DNA of 64,000 nt. Origin: Mycolicibacterium fluoranthenivorans (GTDB lineage Bacteria > Actinomycetota > Actinomycetes > Mycobacteriales > Mycobacteriaceae). Shown piece after piece: positions 1 through 8,798 of this stretch. The stretch spans positions 186,001-250,000 of the forward strand of contig NZ_JAANOW010000004.1 of assembly GCF_011758805.1 (NCBI RefSeq), read 5' to 3'. Position numbers and translations under genes: made by a program. The notes below the pieces were generated by a model, which saw only the letters and a program-made list of their open reading frames with translations, had not been told where the DNA came from and did no database searches. How positions within the stretch are numbered: position 1 is the stretch's first letter; each line of letters starts with the position of its first letter.

Positions 1-927
1 TCCTGCACAAAGAGCAGCGGCGGGTCTGACAAGCCAACCGCCGCGCCCACGACGAGCGGTGCACCGGCATCAGATTTCGCGAGTGCGAATGACACCGGGC
101 CGGTGTCGGTGATCACCGAGGATCCGTCGTGTGCGCCGTGGATGCCGATTCTGAACACGCTCGCAGACGCGGAAGCCAACGGATGGAAAGAGAGGGATCC
201 GTCAATCCCGGCTACTGTCTGGAGTCAAGACGTTCGCACCCAATACCTTGCGGTCGCAGATGCAATGCGCAGCGCTGCAGAACAAACCGCACCCCTAATG
301 AAGGTAACGACGCATCGCGTTATGCGCGAACTCTATGAGCAGTTCATTGCATATGCTGAGGCGTACGCGGATCATGTACCCGTATACACGGCGCCAGACA
401 ATCAGCTAGCCCTAACTGCGGTAGGTGCAGCCGAGGTTCTTAGTCATATCTGCCAGGCCATTACGTACGGATCAGCCGCAGCGCGCGCGCCGCTGGTGGA
501 ACCCGCACAACCTCCCACATCCGTTTCGCCGCTGGGCAATTCAAATAGGCCAGTGCGATTTTTGACGACCCCGAACTTGGTGTGTTCGGATCTCAGACAA
601 GCGGTCGACGCGTTCAACGCAACACCCGAAGTAGCTGCATGGAAAGGGACAGATGCCAACATTCCCGCGAGCCAGTGGACACCCGAGCTTCGAGCTTCTG
701 CCACAGCCCTAAAGCCCGTACTCGAGAGCTTTGCTGAAAAGTTGAACGAACTTGGTCGCCAAAGTTCTAACAGCGCACTTGAAGACTTCTCCACGCTCGC
801 CGCCCAGTACATGCGCGCATACGTACTGAGCTTTCCGACGTTCACTAGACCAGATGAAAATCTCTACGACACATCCAGATTGACAGCGCCGATGATAGTC
901 AGTGCTTGCGCCGCTGCTGGTGGTTAA
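1..927 (+). CDS. Mycobacterial lipoprotein with two similar halves, 5' end outside window
   Basis: The reading frame is open from base 1, and the second visible codon is Cys after Ser, followed by a Ser/Thr/Pro/Ala-rich linker. This looks like the mature end of a lipobox, so the start and signal peptide lie left of the window. About 308 residues are visible. The mature part is two similar blocks. The first has the pattern SCAPW then IPATVWSQDVR (visible residues about 43-85), and the second has LVCSDL then IPASQWTPELR (about 195-235). An internal duplication is likely. An ATG-like start at 103 would cut off the Cys and is rejected. GC is visibly lower than in the neighbours. Function is unknown. 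Families like this often sit next to WXG-type genes in mycobacteria, and a broken one follows 2 bases downstream. Confidence 0.7.
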   Translation, partial: SCTKSSGGSDKPTAAPTTSGAPASDFASANDTGPVSVITEDPSCAPWMPILNTLADAEANGWKERDPSIPATVWSQDVRTQYLAVADAMRSAAEQTAPLMKVTTHRVMRELYEQFIAYAEAYADHVPVYTAPDNQLALTAVGAAEVLSHICQAITYGSAAARAPLVEPAQPPTSVSPLGNSNRPVRFLTTPNLVCSDLRQAVDAFNATPEVAAWKGTDANIPASQWTPELRASATALKPVLESFAEKLNELGRQSSNSALEDFSTLAAQYMRAYVLSFPTFTRPDENLYDTSRLTAPMIVSACAAAGG

Positions 928-929
928 GC

Positions 930-1446
930 ATGGATATTGAAAAACCGACAGGCCCATACGCCAGCCGTCTCCTCGACCCCGATGGCTGGCCCAACTGCCA
1001 GCCAAGATGCACTGTATGGCAGCGGGACTGAATGCACTAACAAGCTCCAACAGCTGACAATCGGCGCAGCTAAACCCTGGGCTCACGAGAGTAGCGACAC
1101 GTTCACGGGCGGGACTTGGACCGGAGGTGCAGCGAATGCTGCCAGTGGCAAAGCAAAGGACTGCTCAGATCAGTTCATCAAGCAGCAAGACTATCTTGTC
1201 CGGCCGTGACTCAGTACAACCACGTAGCCAGGATGGTCACACTAGCAACAAACACAGTTATTGCCAGTGTTTATACCTCAACGCCTTTGCGCTCTACGCA
1301 CACACTCAGCCGACCTCGCGCTCCACCGCGCCCATAATGCCGCCGAAACCACGGACCAACAAGCAGCCAATGCCGAACGGCTCTACTTGCTACACCAGTA
1401 CGACCTACTCACCGAAGCCCAGGCTGACGTCACCGCGAAGGCGTAA
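930..1446 (+). pseudogene. Frameshifted remnant of a WXG-like (W-x-G-G) mycobacterial protein gene
   Basis: Starts with ATG at 930 in frame with MDIEKPTGPY and LDPDGWPN, then stops at about 1030. The similarity continues in the next frame with DALYGSGTECTNKLQQL and the motif TWTGGAANAASGK, ending with a stop at 1207-1209. It then resumes in the first frame (TQYNHVARMVTLATNTVI), and again in another frame up to a stop at 1446 (QAANAERLYLLHQYDLL). At least three frame changes are needed to read one protein. The DPDGWP and W-x-GGAANAA segments resemble the N-terminal helical domain of large mycobacterial proteins related to ESX/WXG substrates; that assignment is from memory. The gene appears dead and its 3' end overlaps the ABC-F gene by 17 bases. 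Sequencing error is less likely than decay, because several separate shifts are needed. Confidence 0.65.
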
Positions 1447-2977
1447 GCGTCCCAGCTTCCAACACCAATCTCCGCTGCAGCGCGATATTGTCCAGGAACC
1501 GCCCGTCGTGGCTGACCACGACGAAAGCACCGCGGTAGGCGTTCAACGCGGACTCCAATTGCCCGACGCTGACCAGGTCGAGGTTGTTGGTCGGTTCATC
1601 GAGCAGCAGAAGCTGCGGCGCAGGTTCGGCGAACAGTACGCACGCCAGTGTTGCCCGCAATCGTTCGCCCCCGGACAGTACGCTCACCGGCAGATCCACC
1701 ATGTCACCGCGGAACAGGAACTGCGCCAAGAGATGACGCCGTCGCGTCACCGACATCGCCGGCGCAAAGGCCGTCAACGACTCCAAGACCGTCGACGACG
1801 GATCCAGCAGATCCAAGCGCTGCGACAAATAGGCGACCGGCACCTGGGCGCCCGCCACCACCAACCTCAGCAGCATCGATTTCCCCGATCCGTTCGGGCC
1901 CGTCAGCGCAATCCGCTCGGGACCACGGATATCCAACGACACCCCGTCAAAGACCGCAGATCGTAACCCGAACTCCGAGAACAGCACCCGACCGGCAGGC
2001 ACCTCCGTAGCGGGCAGATCCAGCGCCAGCACATCGTCGTCACGCACCGCCCGCTCAGCCTCATCCAGCCGTGACCGCGCACCGTCCACCCGTCGACTGT
2101 GTACATCGTCCGAACGCCCCGCCGACTCTTCAGCACTGCGTTTCCGTTTTCCGGCAAGGATTTTCGGCAAACCCGCATCCTTGGTGTTGCGCGCGGCGTT
2201 CGAGGCTCGCCGGTCTGCGCGCTCGCGCGCCTCCTGCATCTGGCGTTTCTCCCGCTTAAGCAGCTGCTCGGCGTTGCGCAGATTGCCCTCGGCCACCCGC
2301 TGCGCGTCAGCGACGGCCGACTCGTAGGCAGTGAATCCGCCGCCGAACATCGACACCTCACCGGCGCGCAACTCGGCGATCGCGTCCATCCGGTCCAACA
2401 GCTCACGATCATGACTGACGACGACCAGCGCGCCACCGAACCCGTCCAACGAAGAGTAAAGCCGTTGTCGTGCTGAGGAATCCAGGTTGTTGGTCGGCTC
2501 GTCGAGCAGCAGCACGTCCGGGCGCTTCAACAGTTGGGCAGCCAGCCCGAGCGATACCACCTGTCCACCCGACAGCGTGCTCAGCGGGCGGTCCAGTTCG
2601 AGATCCCCCACCTGTGCCCGCAACCGTTCCTCGATATCCCAGTCGTCGCCGATCGCGGCGAATACCGCCTCGCTCGCATCGCCGGCGGCCAAGGCATCGA
2701 GTGCCGCCAGAATCGCGGTGACGCCCAGGACATCGGCCACCGAATGATCGGCCAGGAACGGCAACTCCTGGGGCAGGTAGCCCACCACACCATCGACGGC
2801 AACAGAGCCCGAGGTGGGCGGCAATACCCCCGCGATCAGACGCAGCAGCGTGCTCTTACCAGCGCCGTTGGGGGCAACCAGCCCAGTGCGGCCTTCACCG
2901 ACCGAGAAGGACAGATCGGTGAACACCGGGGCGTCATCGGGCCAGCCGAACGAAAGATGAGAACAGACAATTGACAT
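1430..2977 (-). CDS. ABC-F family ATP-binding protein (two ABC domains, no membrane segments)
   Basis: 515 residues with two nucleotide-binding domains and no transmembrane segment, the ABC-F plan. Domain 1 has Walker A APNGAGKST at residues 34-42, signature LSGGQ and Walker B LLLDEPTNNLD. A charged Arg/Lys/Glu-rich linker follows. Domain 2 has GPNGSGKS, LSGGE and a second LLLDEPTNNLD. ABC-F proteins act on ribosomes, as translation factors or as antibiotic-resistance ribosome-protection proteins. Which of these applies here cannot be told. The start has a good GGAG about eight bases upstream. The gene is convergent with the pseudogene and about 80 bases from the end of dapE. Some mycobacterial homologues are annotated as macrolide ABC transporters, but there is no transporter part here. 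Confidence 0.9.
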   Translation of the reverse strand: MSIVCSHLSFGWPDDAPVFTDLSFSVGEGRTGLVAPNGAGKSTLLRLIAGVLPPTSGSVAVDGVVGYLPQELPFLADHSVADVLGVTAILAALDALAAGDASEAVFAAIGDDWDIEERLRAQVGDLELDRPLSTLSGGQVVSLGLAAQLLKRPDVLLLDEPTNNLDSSARQRLYSSLDGFGGALVVVSHDRELLDRMDAIAELRAGEVSMFGGGFTAYESAVADAQRVAEGNLRNAEQLLKREKRQMQEARERADRRASNAARNTKDAGLPKILAGKRKRSAEESAGRSDDVHSRRVDGARSRLDEAERAVRDDDVLALDLPATEVPAGRVLFSEFGLRSAVFDGVSLDIRGPERIALTGPNGSGKSMLLRLVVAGAQVPVAYLSQRLDLLDPSSTVLESLTAFAPAMSVTRRRHLLAQFLFRGDMVDLPVSVLSGGERLRATLACVLFAEPAPQLLLLDEPTNNLDLVSVGQLESALNAYRGAFVVVSHDGRFLDNIALQRRLVLEAGTLTPSR

Positions 2978-3056
2978 GCGCGAACTCCAAAGATGACGGC
3001 AAGGGACTACCTGGGTGTCATCGATTCACAGCACGAAAGTCATAGTACCCAGCCGA

Positions 3057-4124
3057 TCAAGCGGTTAAATATGCCCGCAATGTCTCGGTGGTCGCGGTGA
3101 TGGCCGCGATGTTGACATGCTCGTCGACCTTGTGCGCCAGGTTCGGGTCGCCCGGACCGTAGTTGACGGCCGCTATTCCCAGCGCGGCGAACCGCGACAC
3201 GTCCGTCCAGCCGTACTTGGCCCGGACCTGACCGCCGGCAGCCGCCACCAGCGACGCCGCCGCCGGATTGGCCAAGCCGGGCAACGCGCCGGCCGCTGCA
3301 TCGGTAACCTCCAGCGCCACGTCCAGCCCGTCGAACACCTCACGGACGTGTGTGACCGCCTGCTCGATGCTGCGATCCGGCGCAAACCGGAAGTTCACCG
3401 TCACCGACGCCGCGTCGGGTATGACGTTGCCCGCGATCCCGCCACCGATGCGCACCGCCGACAGCCCCTCCCGGTAGACGCAACCGTCGATGTCGACACT
3501 GCGAGCCTGATACGCCCGCAGCCGCTCCAGCACCGCGCCGAGCTTGTGAATAGCGTTGTCTCCAAACCAGGAGCGGGCACTGTGCGCGCGTGTGCCCGTC
3601 GCGCTGACCACAACACGGATGGTGCCCTGGCAGCCGGCTTCGATGAATCCGCCCGACGGTTCACCCAGGATCGCGACGTCGGCGGCCAGCCAGTCGGGCA
3701 GTTCACGTTCGATACGGCCCAGTCCGTTCGCGCTGGACTCGATCTCCTCGCAGTCGTACATGACCAAGGTGATGTCGTGGCTGGGCTCGCTGAGGGTCGC
3801 GGCCAGATGGAGAAATACCGCATCGCCGGACTTCATGTCCGAGGTCCCACAGCCGTACATCAGGCCGTCGACGACGCGGCTGGGCAGGTTGTCGGCGGCA
3901 GGCACGGTATCGATGTGCCCGGCCAGCATGACCCGCGACGGCCGCCCCAGATGGGTCCGCGCCAGCACCGCGTCACCATTGCGAATGACCTCGAACCACG
4001 GCGCCTGAGCGCGCAAGGCGGCCTCGATCTCGTCGGCGATGCGCTGCTCATGGCGCGACTCGCTGGGAATGTCCACCAGTGCGGCGGTCAGCGCGATCGG
4101 ATCAGCACGAAGATCTAGGCTCAC
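3057..4124 (-). CDS. dapE: Succinyl-diaminopimelate desuccinylase DapE
   Basis: Zinc-dependent M20-family amidohydrolase of 355 residues. It hydrolyses N-succinyl-LL-diaminopimelate to LL-diaminopimelate in the succinylase route to meso-DAP and lysine. Metal-site motifs are visible in order: GHIDTVP with H70 and D72, CGTSDMKSG with D96, DCEEIE with E126/E127, GEPSG, and HKVDEH near the C terminus. Length matches actinobacterial DapE. The start is GTG at 4122-4124. It diverges from dapD with only 34 bases between the start codons, so the two pathway genes must share a compact promoter region. M. tuberculosis has the same neighbours (Rv1202/Rv1201c). Confidence 0.95.
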   Translation of the reverse strand: MSLDLRADPIALTAALVDIPSESRHEQRIADEIEAALRAQAPWFEVIRNGDAVLARTHLGRPSRVMLAGHIDTVPAADNLPSRVVDGLMYGCGTSDMKSGDAVFLHLAATLSEPSHDITLVMYDCEEIESSANGLGRIERELPDWLAADVAILGEPSGGFIEAGCQGTIRVVVSATGTRAHSARSWFGDNAIHKLGAVLERLRAYQARSVDIDGCVYREGLSAVRIGGGIAGNVIPDAASVTVNFRFAPDRSIEQAVTHVREVFDGLDVALEVTDAAAGALPGLANPAAASLVAAAGGQVRAKYGWTDVSRFAALGIAAVNYGPGDPNLAHKVDEHVNIAAITATTETLRAYLTA

Positions 4125-4158
4125 AAGGCTCGAGGCTAGTCCAGTAACCTAGGCCAAC

Positions 4159-5103
4159 GTGACTGCTGCATCTGGCTTCGGCCTGGCCACCATCGCCGCC
4201 GACGGAACCGTTCTGGACACCTGGTTTCCCGCTCCCGAACTGACTGGTGACGGGGCATCCGGGACGACGAGACTGTCGGTCGCCGAGCTCACCGACAACC
4301 TGGCCGATCTCACCGGGCCGGACACCGACCGTGATGTCGAGGTCGTTGCGGTGCGCACCACGATCGCCTCGCTGGATGACGCACCCGTCGACACGTACGA
4401 CGCGTACCTGCGGCTGCACCTGCTCTCCCATCGGCTGACCAAGCCGCATGAGGCCAACCTCGACGGCATCTTCGGGCTGCTCACCAATGTGGTGTGGACG
4501 AACTTCGGCCCGGCTTCGGTCGACGGCTTCGAACTGGTTCGCGCCAAGCTGCGCCGCCGCGGCGCCGTGACGGTGTACGGCGTCGACAAGTTCCCGCGGA
4601 TGGTCGACTACGTGCTACCCAAGGGTGTCCGCATCGCCGACGCCGACCGGGTCCGGCTCGGAGCGCACCTGGCCGAGGGCACCACGGTCATGCACGAGGG
4701 CTTCGTGAACTTCAATGCGGGCACATTGGGCACCTCGATGGTCGAGGGCCGTATCTCCGCCGGTGTCGTCGTCGGCGACGGGTCCGACGTCGGTGGTGGC
4801 GCGTCGATCATGGGCACGCTGTCCGGTGGCGGCAAGGAAGTCATCTCGGTGGGCAAGCGCTGCCTGCTGGGTGCGAATGCCGGGCTGGGTATCTCACTGG
4901 GCGACGACAGCGTCATCGAGGCCGGGCTGTACATCACCGCGGGAACCAAGGTCACCACGGCGGACGGCCAGACGGTCAAGGCCAAGGACCTCTCCGGCGG
5001 CAGCAACCTGCTGTTCCGCCGCAACTCGCTCTCGGGTGCGGTCGAGGTCGTCAAGCGCGACGGCACCGGCATCACGTTGAACGAGGCGTTGCACGCCAAC
5101 TAG
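4159..5103 (+). CDS. dapD: Tetrahydrodipicolinate N-succinyltransferase DapD
   Basis: 314 residues, start GTG at 4159. It transfers succinyl from succinyl-CoA to tetrahydrodipicolinate, committing it to the succinylase branch of DAP synthesis. The N-terminal part holds the actinobacterial-type domain. The C-terminal half shows the imperfect hexapeptide pattern of a left-handed parallel beta-helix (for example [20 protein letters not shown] and [20 protein letters not shown]), expected for a trimeric acyltransferase. Divergent from dapE, the desuccinylase acting later in the same pathway. A large inverted repeat lies just after the stop codon. Confidence 0.95.
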   Translation: MTAASGFGLATIAADGTVLDTWFPAPELTGDGASGTTRLSVAELTDNLADLTGPDTDRDVEVVAVRTTIASLDDAPVDTYDAYLRLHLLSHRLTKPHEANLDGIFGLLTNVVWTNFGPASVDGFELVRAKLRRRGAVTVYGVDKFPRMVDYVLPKGVRIADADRVRLGAHLAEGTTVMHEGFVNFNAGTLGTSMVEGRISAGVVVGDGSDVGGGASIMGTLSGGGKEVISVGKRCLLGANAGLGISLGDDSVIEAGLYITAGTKVTTADGQTVKAKDLSGGSNLLFRRNSLSGAVEVVKRDGTGITLNEALHAN

Positions 5104-5119
5104 CTTGGGGCCCGCCGCT

Positions 5120-5182
5120 CGCCGTTTTCTACCGCAGGGTCGTCGAATCCCGTCGAGCACAACCCTCAGGCAGAAAACGGCG
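5120..5182. terminator. Long inverted repeat between convergent dapD and alpha-galactosidase genes
   Basis: Arms CGCCGTTTTCT (5120-5130) and AGAAAACGGCG (5172-5182) are perfect 11-base complements. A second inner pair AGGGT (5136-5140) and ACCCT (5162-5166) is separated from the outer pair by mismatched five-base bulges. The loop contains two TCGA motifs. It lies between the dapD stop and the end of the opposite-strand gene, so it could terminate both. The T-run is in the stem and not after it, so it may instead be a dispersed palindromic element. Confidence 0.55.
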
Positions 5183-5193
5183 GCCACCACTGG

Positions 5194-6438
5194 CTAGCAC
5201 CCCGGGCTCACCCGCAGCAGCGCCACCCCATGTCTCGGCACCGACGCCGAGAGATCGCCGTCGGTCGTAGCGTCGTTGTGCCGCCACAGATCTCGCACGG
5301 TATGACACGTGCCGTCCGCTAGCCCGATCGCGCTCAGCGAAGCGTGCAGGGTGACGGTGTCGCCGGACTGGTTGAACAGCCCGACCGCGACAGCGCCACC
5401 GCTGAGCGGTTTGACCAGCACTCGCGGATCACCCGCTAGCGGATGCCCCTGTACGACAAGCGGATCCTGGTCGACGGCGATCACCTCGCGGTTGGTCAAG
5501 ATGGCGGCCGTCCGCGGCGACATCGAACGAATATCATTGCCCGCCAACAATGGTGCCGCCAACAGCGCCCACAGCGAGAAATGGGTCTGCTGCTCGTCAT
5601 CGGTCAGATCGGCACGCTGCGGCCCGAGCGCCATGGTCGGATGCCCGACCACGAACTCATTCCAGCCCAAACCGATCACCATCATGTCCGGATCGTTGAT
5701 GTGCGACGGCCCGCTGGGCGAGGCGGCCGCGCCGGCTTCGGTGAACGCCTGATCCACACCGGCCAGCCCCGATGACCACAGCGCGGCATCGCCCCATGCC
5801 GGAACCAGATCGACAGCGTTCCGGGTGACATCGGAGACATGTGACCAGTCGTACTCCATGCCCGCACGCGGATTACCCGAGCTGTTCGGGTTGATGCTGT
5901 AGACGATGTTCCGCCCGGTGGCATGGAGCGCGTCGCGCATGGCCGTGAAGTACGCGACCTGATCGTCATGCCCGGCGGCCAGCCGGCACCAGTCGTACTT
6001 CAGATAGTCCACACCCCAGTCGGCGAATGTCTGAGCATCGGCGTGCTCATGGCCCGCCCCGCCGATCCGCGGATCCTGTCCGCAGCCCTGGTTGAACGGG
6101 CTGTGATAGATACCGAGCAGCATCCCGCGGTCGTGGACGTAGCGCGCCAGCGCGGCGATCCCGTGCGGAAACCGGTCCGGGTCGGGCTGCAGGTGACCGT
6201 CGCTGTCACGGGTCGGCGCGGCCCAGCCGGCGTCGAGGTTGACGTAGCGGTACCCGGCGTCGCGCATCCCGGAGGACACCATGGCGTCGACGATCTGGTG
6301 CACACTCTGCTCGGTCAGCTCGATCCCGGAATTCCAGGAATTCCACCCCATCGGCGGAGTGAGCGACTTCGGCGGTGGGGCCGACGCGCACCCGGCGAGC
6401 ACCAGGGCACAGGTCGCCAACCAGGCCAGTGCACGCAT
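5194..6438 (-). CDS. Lipoprotein glycoside hydrolase family 27, probable alpha-galactosidase
   Basis: 414 residues. The signal peptide ends in lipobox LAGC (Cys17), so the enzyme is predicted to be lipid-anchored outside the membrane. The catalytic barrel begins PPMGWNSWN (residues 28-36), then VNLDAGW, DRFPHGI and YLKYDWC (residues 145-151), where D149 is the likely GH27 nucleophile. D203 in HVSDVTRN is the probable acid/base, and NDPDMMVIG follows at about 248-256. A small C-terminal beta domain ends the protein. GH27 enzymes remove terminal alpha-galactose (or alpha-N-acetylgalactosamine) from sugars. The natural substrate here is unknown; plant or soil galactosides, or host glycolipids, are possible. 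Single gene, convergent with dapD. Confidence 0.88.
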   Translation of the reverse strand: MRALAWLATCALVLAGCASAPPPKSLTPPMGWNSWNSGIELTEQSVHQIVDAMVSSGMRDAGYRYVNLDAGWAAPTRDSDGHLQPDPDRFPHGIAALARYVHDRGMLLGIYHSPFNQGCGQDPRIGGAGHEHADAQTFADWGVDYLKYDWCRLAAGHDDQVAYFTAMRDALHATGRNIVYSINPNSSGNPRAGMEYDWSHVSDVTRNAVDLVPAWGDAALWSSGLAGVDQAFTEAGAAASPSGPSHINDPDMMVIGLGWNEFVVGHPTMALGPQRADLTDDEQQTHFSLWALLAAPLLAGNDIRSMSPRTAAILTNREVIAVDQDPLVVQGHPLAGDPRVLVKPLSGGAVAVGLFNQSGDTVTLHASLSAIGLADGTCHTVRDLWRHNDATTDGDLSASVPRHGVALLRVSPGC

Positions 6439-6482
6439 CGGGCCATGGTGGCAGCCCAGCCTGGGAGCCGGATGTGCAGAGG

Positions 6483-6830
6483 CTATTCGGCAGCCAGGAT
6501 GCAGAACTCGTTGCCTTCCGGGTCGGCCAGCACCACCCAGCTCTGCTCGCCCTGTCCGATGTCGACATGGCGGGCGCCGAGTTCGAGAAGTCGTTCGACT
6601 TCGGCGTCCTGATCCTCCGGGGTGAAGTCCAGGTGCAGCCGGTTCTTCACCGATTTGTCTTCGGGCACGGCCAGGAACAGCCAGATCGGCCCGGCTCCGG
6701 GTGGCGGGGTCAGCACCACGTCACCGTCGGCGTCGGTGTGGTGCGGCCAATCCAGCACCCGCGACCACCACGCACCCAGCGCTTCGGGGTCGCGCGCATC
6801 GATGCAGATCTCGGAGAACCTGAGGGTCAT
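6483..6830 (-). CDS. VOC-fold (glyoxalase/bleomycin-resistance type) protein
   Basis: 115 residues, a single pair of beta-alpha-beta-beta-beta units. It begins with LRFSEICIDARDPEALGAWW and ends with DPEGNEFCIL, both typical of the vicinal oxygen chelate superfamily. Possible metal ligands are the conserved H of NRLHLDF and the E of EGNEFCIL. Its ATG overlaps the stop of fadD36 as ATGA (6827-6830), so it is translationally coupled to it. Substrate unknown; actinobacteria carry many such uncharacterised proteins. Confidence 0.85.
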   Translation of the reverse strand: MTLRFSEICIDARDPEALGAWWSRVLDWPHHTDADGDVVLTPPPGAGPIWLFLAVPEDKSVKNRLHLDFTPEDQDAEVERLLELGARHVDIGQGEQSWVVLADPEGNEFCILAAE

Positions 6831-8227
6831 GTCATCAGCTCCTTCTTGAGTACCTTGCCCATCGCGTTGCGGGGCAGCGCGTCGACCACACGGACCTCAC
6901 GCGGGCGTTTGTGCACCGAGAGTTGCTGTGCCACAAAGTCGATCACCTCGTCCGCGACGACGGACCCGACCACGAAGGCCACGATCCGCTGACCCAGGTC
7001 GTCATCGGGCACCCCGACCACGGCCACCTCGGCCACACCCGGGTACCCGAGTAGCACCGTTTCAATCTCGCCGGCACCGACCCGGAAACCGCCCGTCTTG
7101 ATCAAGTCGACCGATTCCCGCCCGACGATGCGGTGCATCCCCCCGGCATCGATCACCGCGACATCCCCGGTGCGGTACCAGCCGTCGGCGTCGAACGCCT
7201 CCGCGGTCGCGTCGGGCCGGTTGAGATAGCCGCTGAACACGGTGGGGCTCTTGATCTGCAGGTTCCCGATGGTTTCGCCGTCGTGCGGCACCGGCGCACC
7301 GTCCTCATCGACCAACCGCGTCTGCACGCCCGGCAAGGGCAGCCCCACCCAGCCGGGCCGGCGTTCCCCGTCGACCACGGTGCTGATGGTGATCAACGAT
7401 TCGGTGCTGCCGTACCGCTCGACCGGCGCGTGTCCGGTGAGCCGCACCAGTTCGTCGAACACGGGCACCGGCAGCGGCGCACTACCCGACACCAGCAGCC
7501 GGGCCGACGCCAACACGCGCGCCGACGCCTCGTCTCCGACCACCCGCGACCACACCGTGGGCACCCCGAAGTACATCGAGCCGCCGGCCTCTGCATACGC
7601 CTGGGGAGTGGGTTTTCCGGTGTGCACAAATCGGTTTCCGATGCGCAGCGAACCGAGCAGCCCCAGCACCAGACCGTGCACGTGGAACAACGGCAGCCCG
7701 TGCACCAGGGTGTCCTCGGCGGTCCACTGCCAGGCCGCGGCGAGAGCGTCGATATCGGCGGCGATGGCCCGGCGGCTGATCAGCACACCTTTGGGCAGCC
7801 CGGTGGTACCGGAGGTGTACATGATCATCGCGGGCGAATCCGGCGACGGTTCGGCGTAGCGGTGCCAGGACCGTGCGTGGAGCCGGACCGGAATATGCGG
7901 CAGCCCTTCGGCTTCGGCGGGTTGCTCCCCCAACCACGCCTGAGCGCCGGAGTCGGCGAGGATATGCGTGCGTTCGGTGGCGCCGACATCGGCGGGCACG
8001 GGCACGAACGGCACACCGGCGATGAGACAGCCGGTGACCGCCAGCACGGTGGGGACGGTCGGAGTGGCCAGGATGGCGACGCGCCGCGCGACGGATACCC
8101 GTTCGGCGACCGAGGTGGCCGCCCCCACGAGGTCACTGCGGCTCAGCGCCACACCGTCGATGCGCACCGCGTCGGCGAGGTCATGTCCGGCGGCCACGGC
8201 GGCGGGGTCCAGGGAAGTCAACAACAC
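6827..8227 (-). CDS. fadD36: Acyl-CoA synthetase FadD36-like
   Basis: ANL-superfamily adenylate-forming enzyme. It activates a carboxylic acid as acyl-AMP and then acyl-CoA. Visible motifs: P-loop MIMYTSGTTGLPKG, ERYGSTES (A5), GWYRTGD (A7), and C-terminal NAMGKVLKK with the catalytic Lys. A longer open frame to 8479 is possible, but its first 84 residues are Arg/Cys/Pro-rich noise that overlaps the divergent Nudix gene. GTG at 8225-8227 (VLLTSLDP) gives 466 residues, close to the M. tuberculosis FadD36 length. Overlaps the VOC gene by four bases. The acid substrate is not evident; small acyl chains (malonate-like) are reported for relatives. Confidence 0.85.
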   Translation of the reverse strand: MLLTSLDPAAVAAGHDLADAVRIDGVALSRSDLVGAATSVAERVSVARRVAILATPTVPTVLAVTGCLIAGVPFVPVPADVGATERTHILADSGAQAWLGEQPAEAEGLPHIPVRLHARSWHRYAEPSPDSPAMIMYTSGTTGLPKGVLISRRAIAADIDALAAAWQWTAEDTLVHGLPLFHVHGLVLGLLGSLRIGNRFVHTGKPTPQAYAEAGGSMYFGVPTVWSRVVGDEASARVLASARLLVSGSAPLPVPVFDELVRLTGHAPVERYGSTESLITISTVVDGERRPGWVGLPLPGVQTRLVDEDGAPVPHDGETIGNLQIKSPTVFSGYLNRPDATAEAFDADGWYRTGDVAVIDAGGMHRIVGRESVDLIKTGGFRVGAGEIETVLLGYPGVAEVAVVGVPDDDLGQRIVAFVVGSVVADEVIDFVAQQLSVHKRPREVRVVDALPRNAMGKVLKKELMT

Positions 8228-8250
8228 GCTGGTGAGGCTACTCTGGGCCG

Positions 8251-8796
8251 GTGGACCCGATCGAAAGACTGGCCAGTCGTGAGGTGTACCGCAACAACTG
8301 GATGGTGGTCCGGGAGGACGATATCCGCCGCCCCGACGGCACCCTCGGCATCTACGGTGTGATCGACAAGCCGACGTATGCGCTGGTGATCGCGCACGAC
8401 GGTGACCGCTACCGCATGGTGGAGCAGTATCGCTACCCAATCCGGTTGCGGCGCTGGGAATTTGTCCAGGGCACCGCACCGGGCAGTCTCAGCGGTGACG
8501 AGCCGGAGCCCGCCGAGCTGGCCGCGCAGGAACTGCGGGAAGAGACCGGTCTGCGTGCCACATCGTGGCAGGTCCTGGGCCAACTCGACGTCGCGCCCGG
8601 GATGAGCAGCCAGCGCGGCTGGGCGTACCTGGCCACCGGCATCACCGAAGGCGACCACGAGCGCGAGCATGAAGAGCAGGACATGCACAGCGAGTGGTTC
8701 ACCGCCGGGCAGATCGATCAGATGATCCGCGACGGCGTGGTCACCGACGCACAGACCCTGGCGGCGTGGCTGCTACTGAAGCTGCGCCGCGAGTAG
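8251..8796 (+). CDS. Nudix hydrolase, ADP-ribose pyrophosphatase type
   Basis: 181 residues, GTG start at 8251, 23 bases from the divergent fadD36 start. The Nudix box is AELAAQELREETGL (about residues 88-101), preceded by WEFVQGTAPG, the arrangement of ADP-ribose/nucleoside-diphosphate-sugar pyrophosphatases (usually WEFPAG). The first Arg of the canonical REL is Gln here, and the spacing between the Gly and the Glu helix is longer than usual. It may therefore have different specificity. A possible role is removal of ADP-ribose or related compounds in the cytoplasm. Confidence 0.85.
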   Translation: MDPIERLASREVYRNNWMVVREDDIRRPDGTLGIYGVIDKPTYALVIAHDGDRYRMVEQYRYPIRLRRWEFVQGTAPGSLSGDEPEPAELAAQELREETGLRATSWQVLGQLDVAPGMSSQRGWAYLATGITEGDHEREHEEQDMHSEWFTAGQIDQMIRDGVVTDAQTLAAWLLLKLRRE

Positions 8797-8798
8797 GG

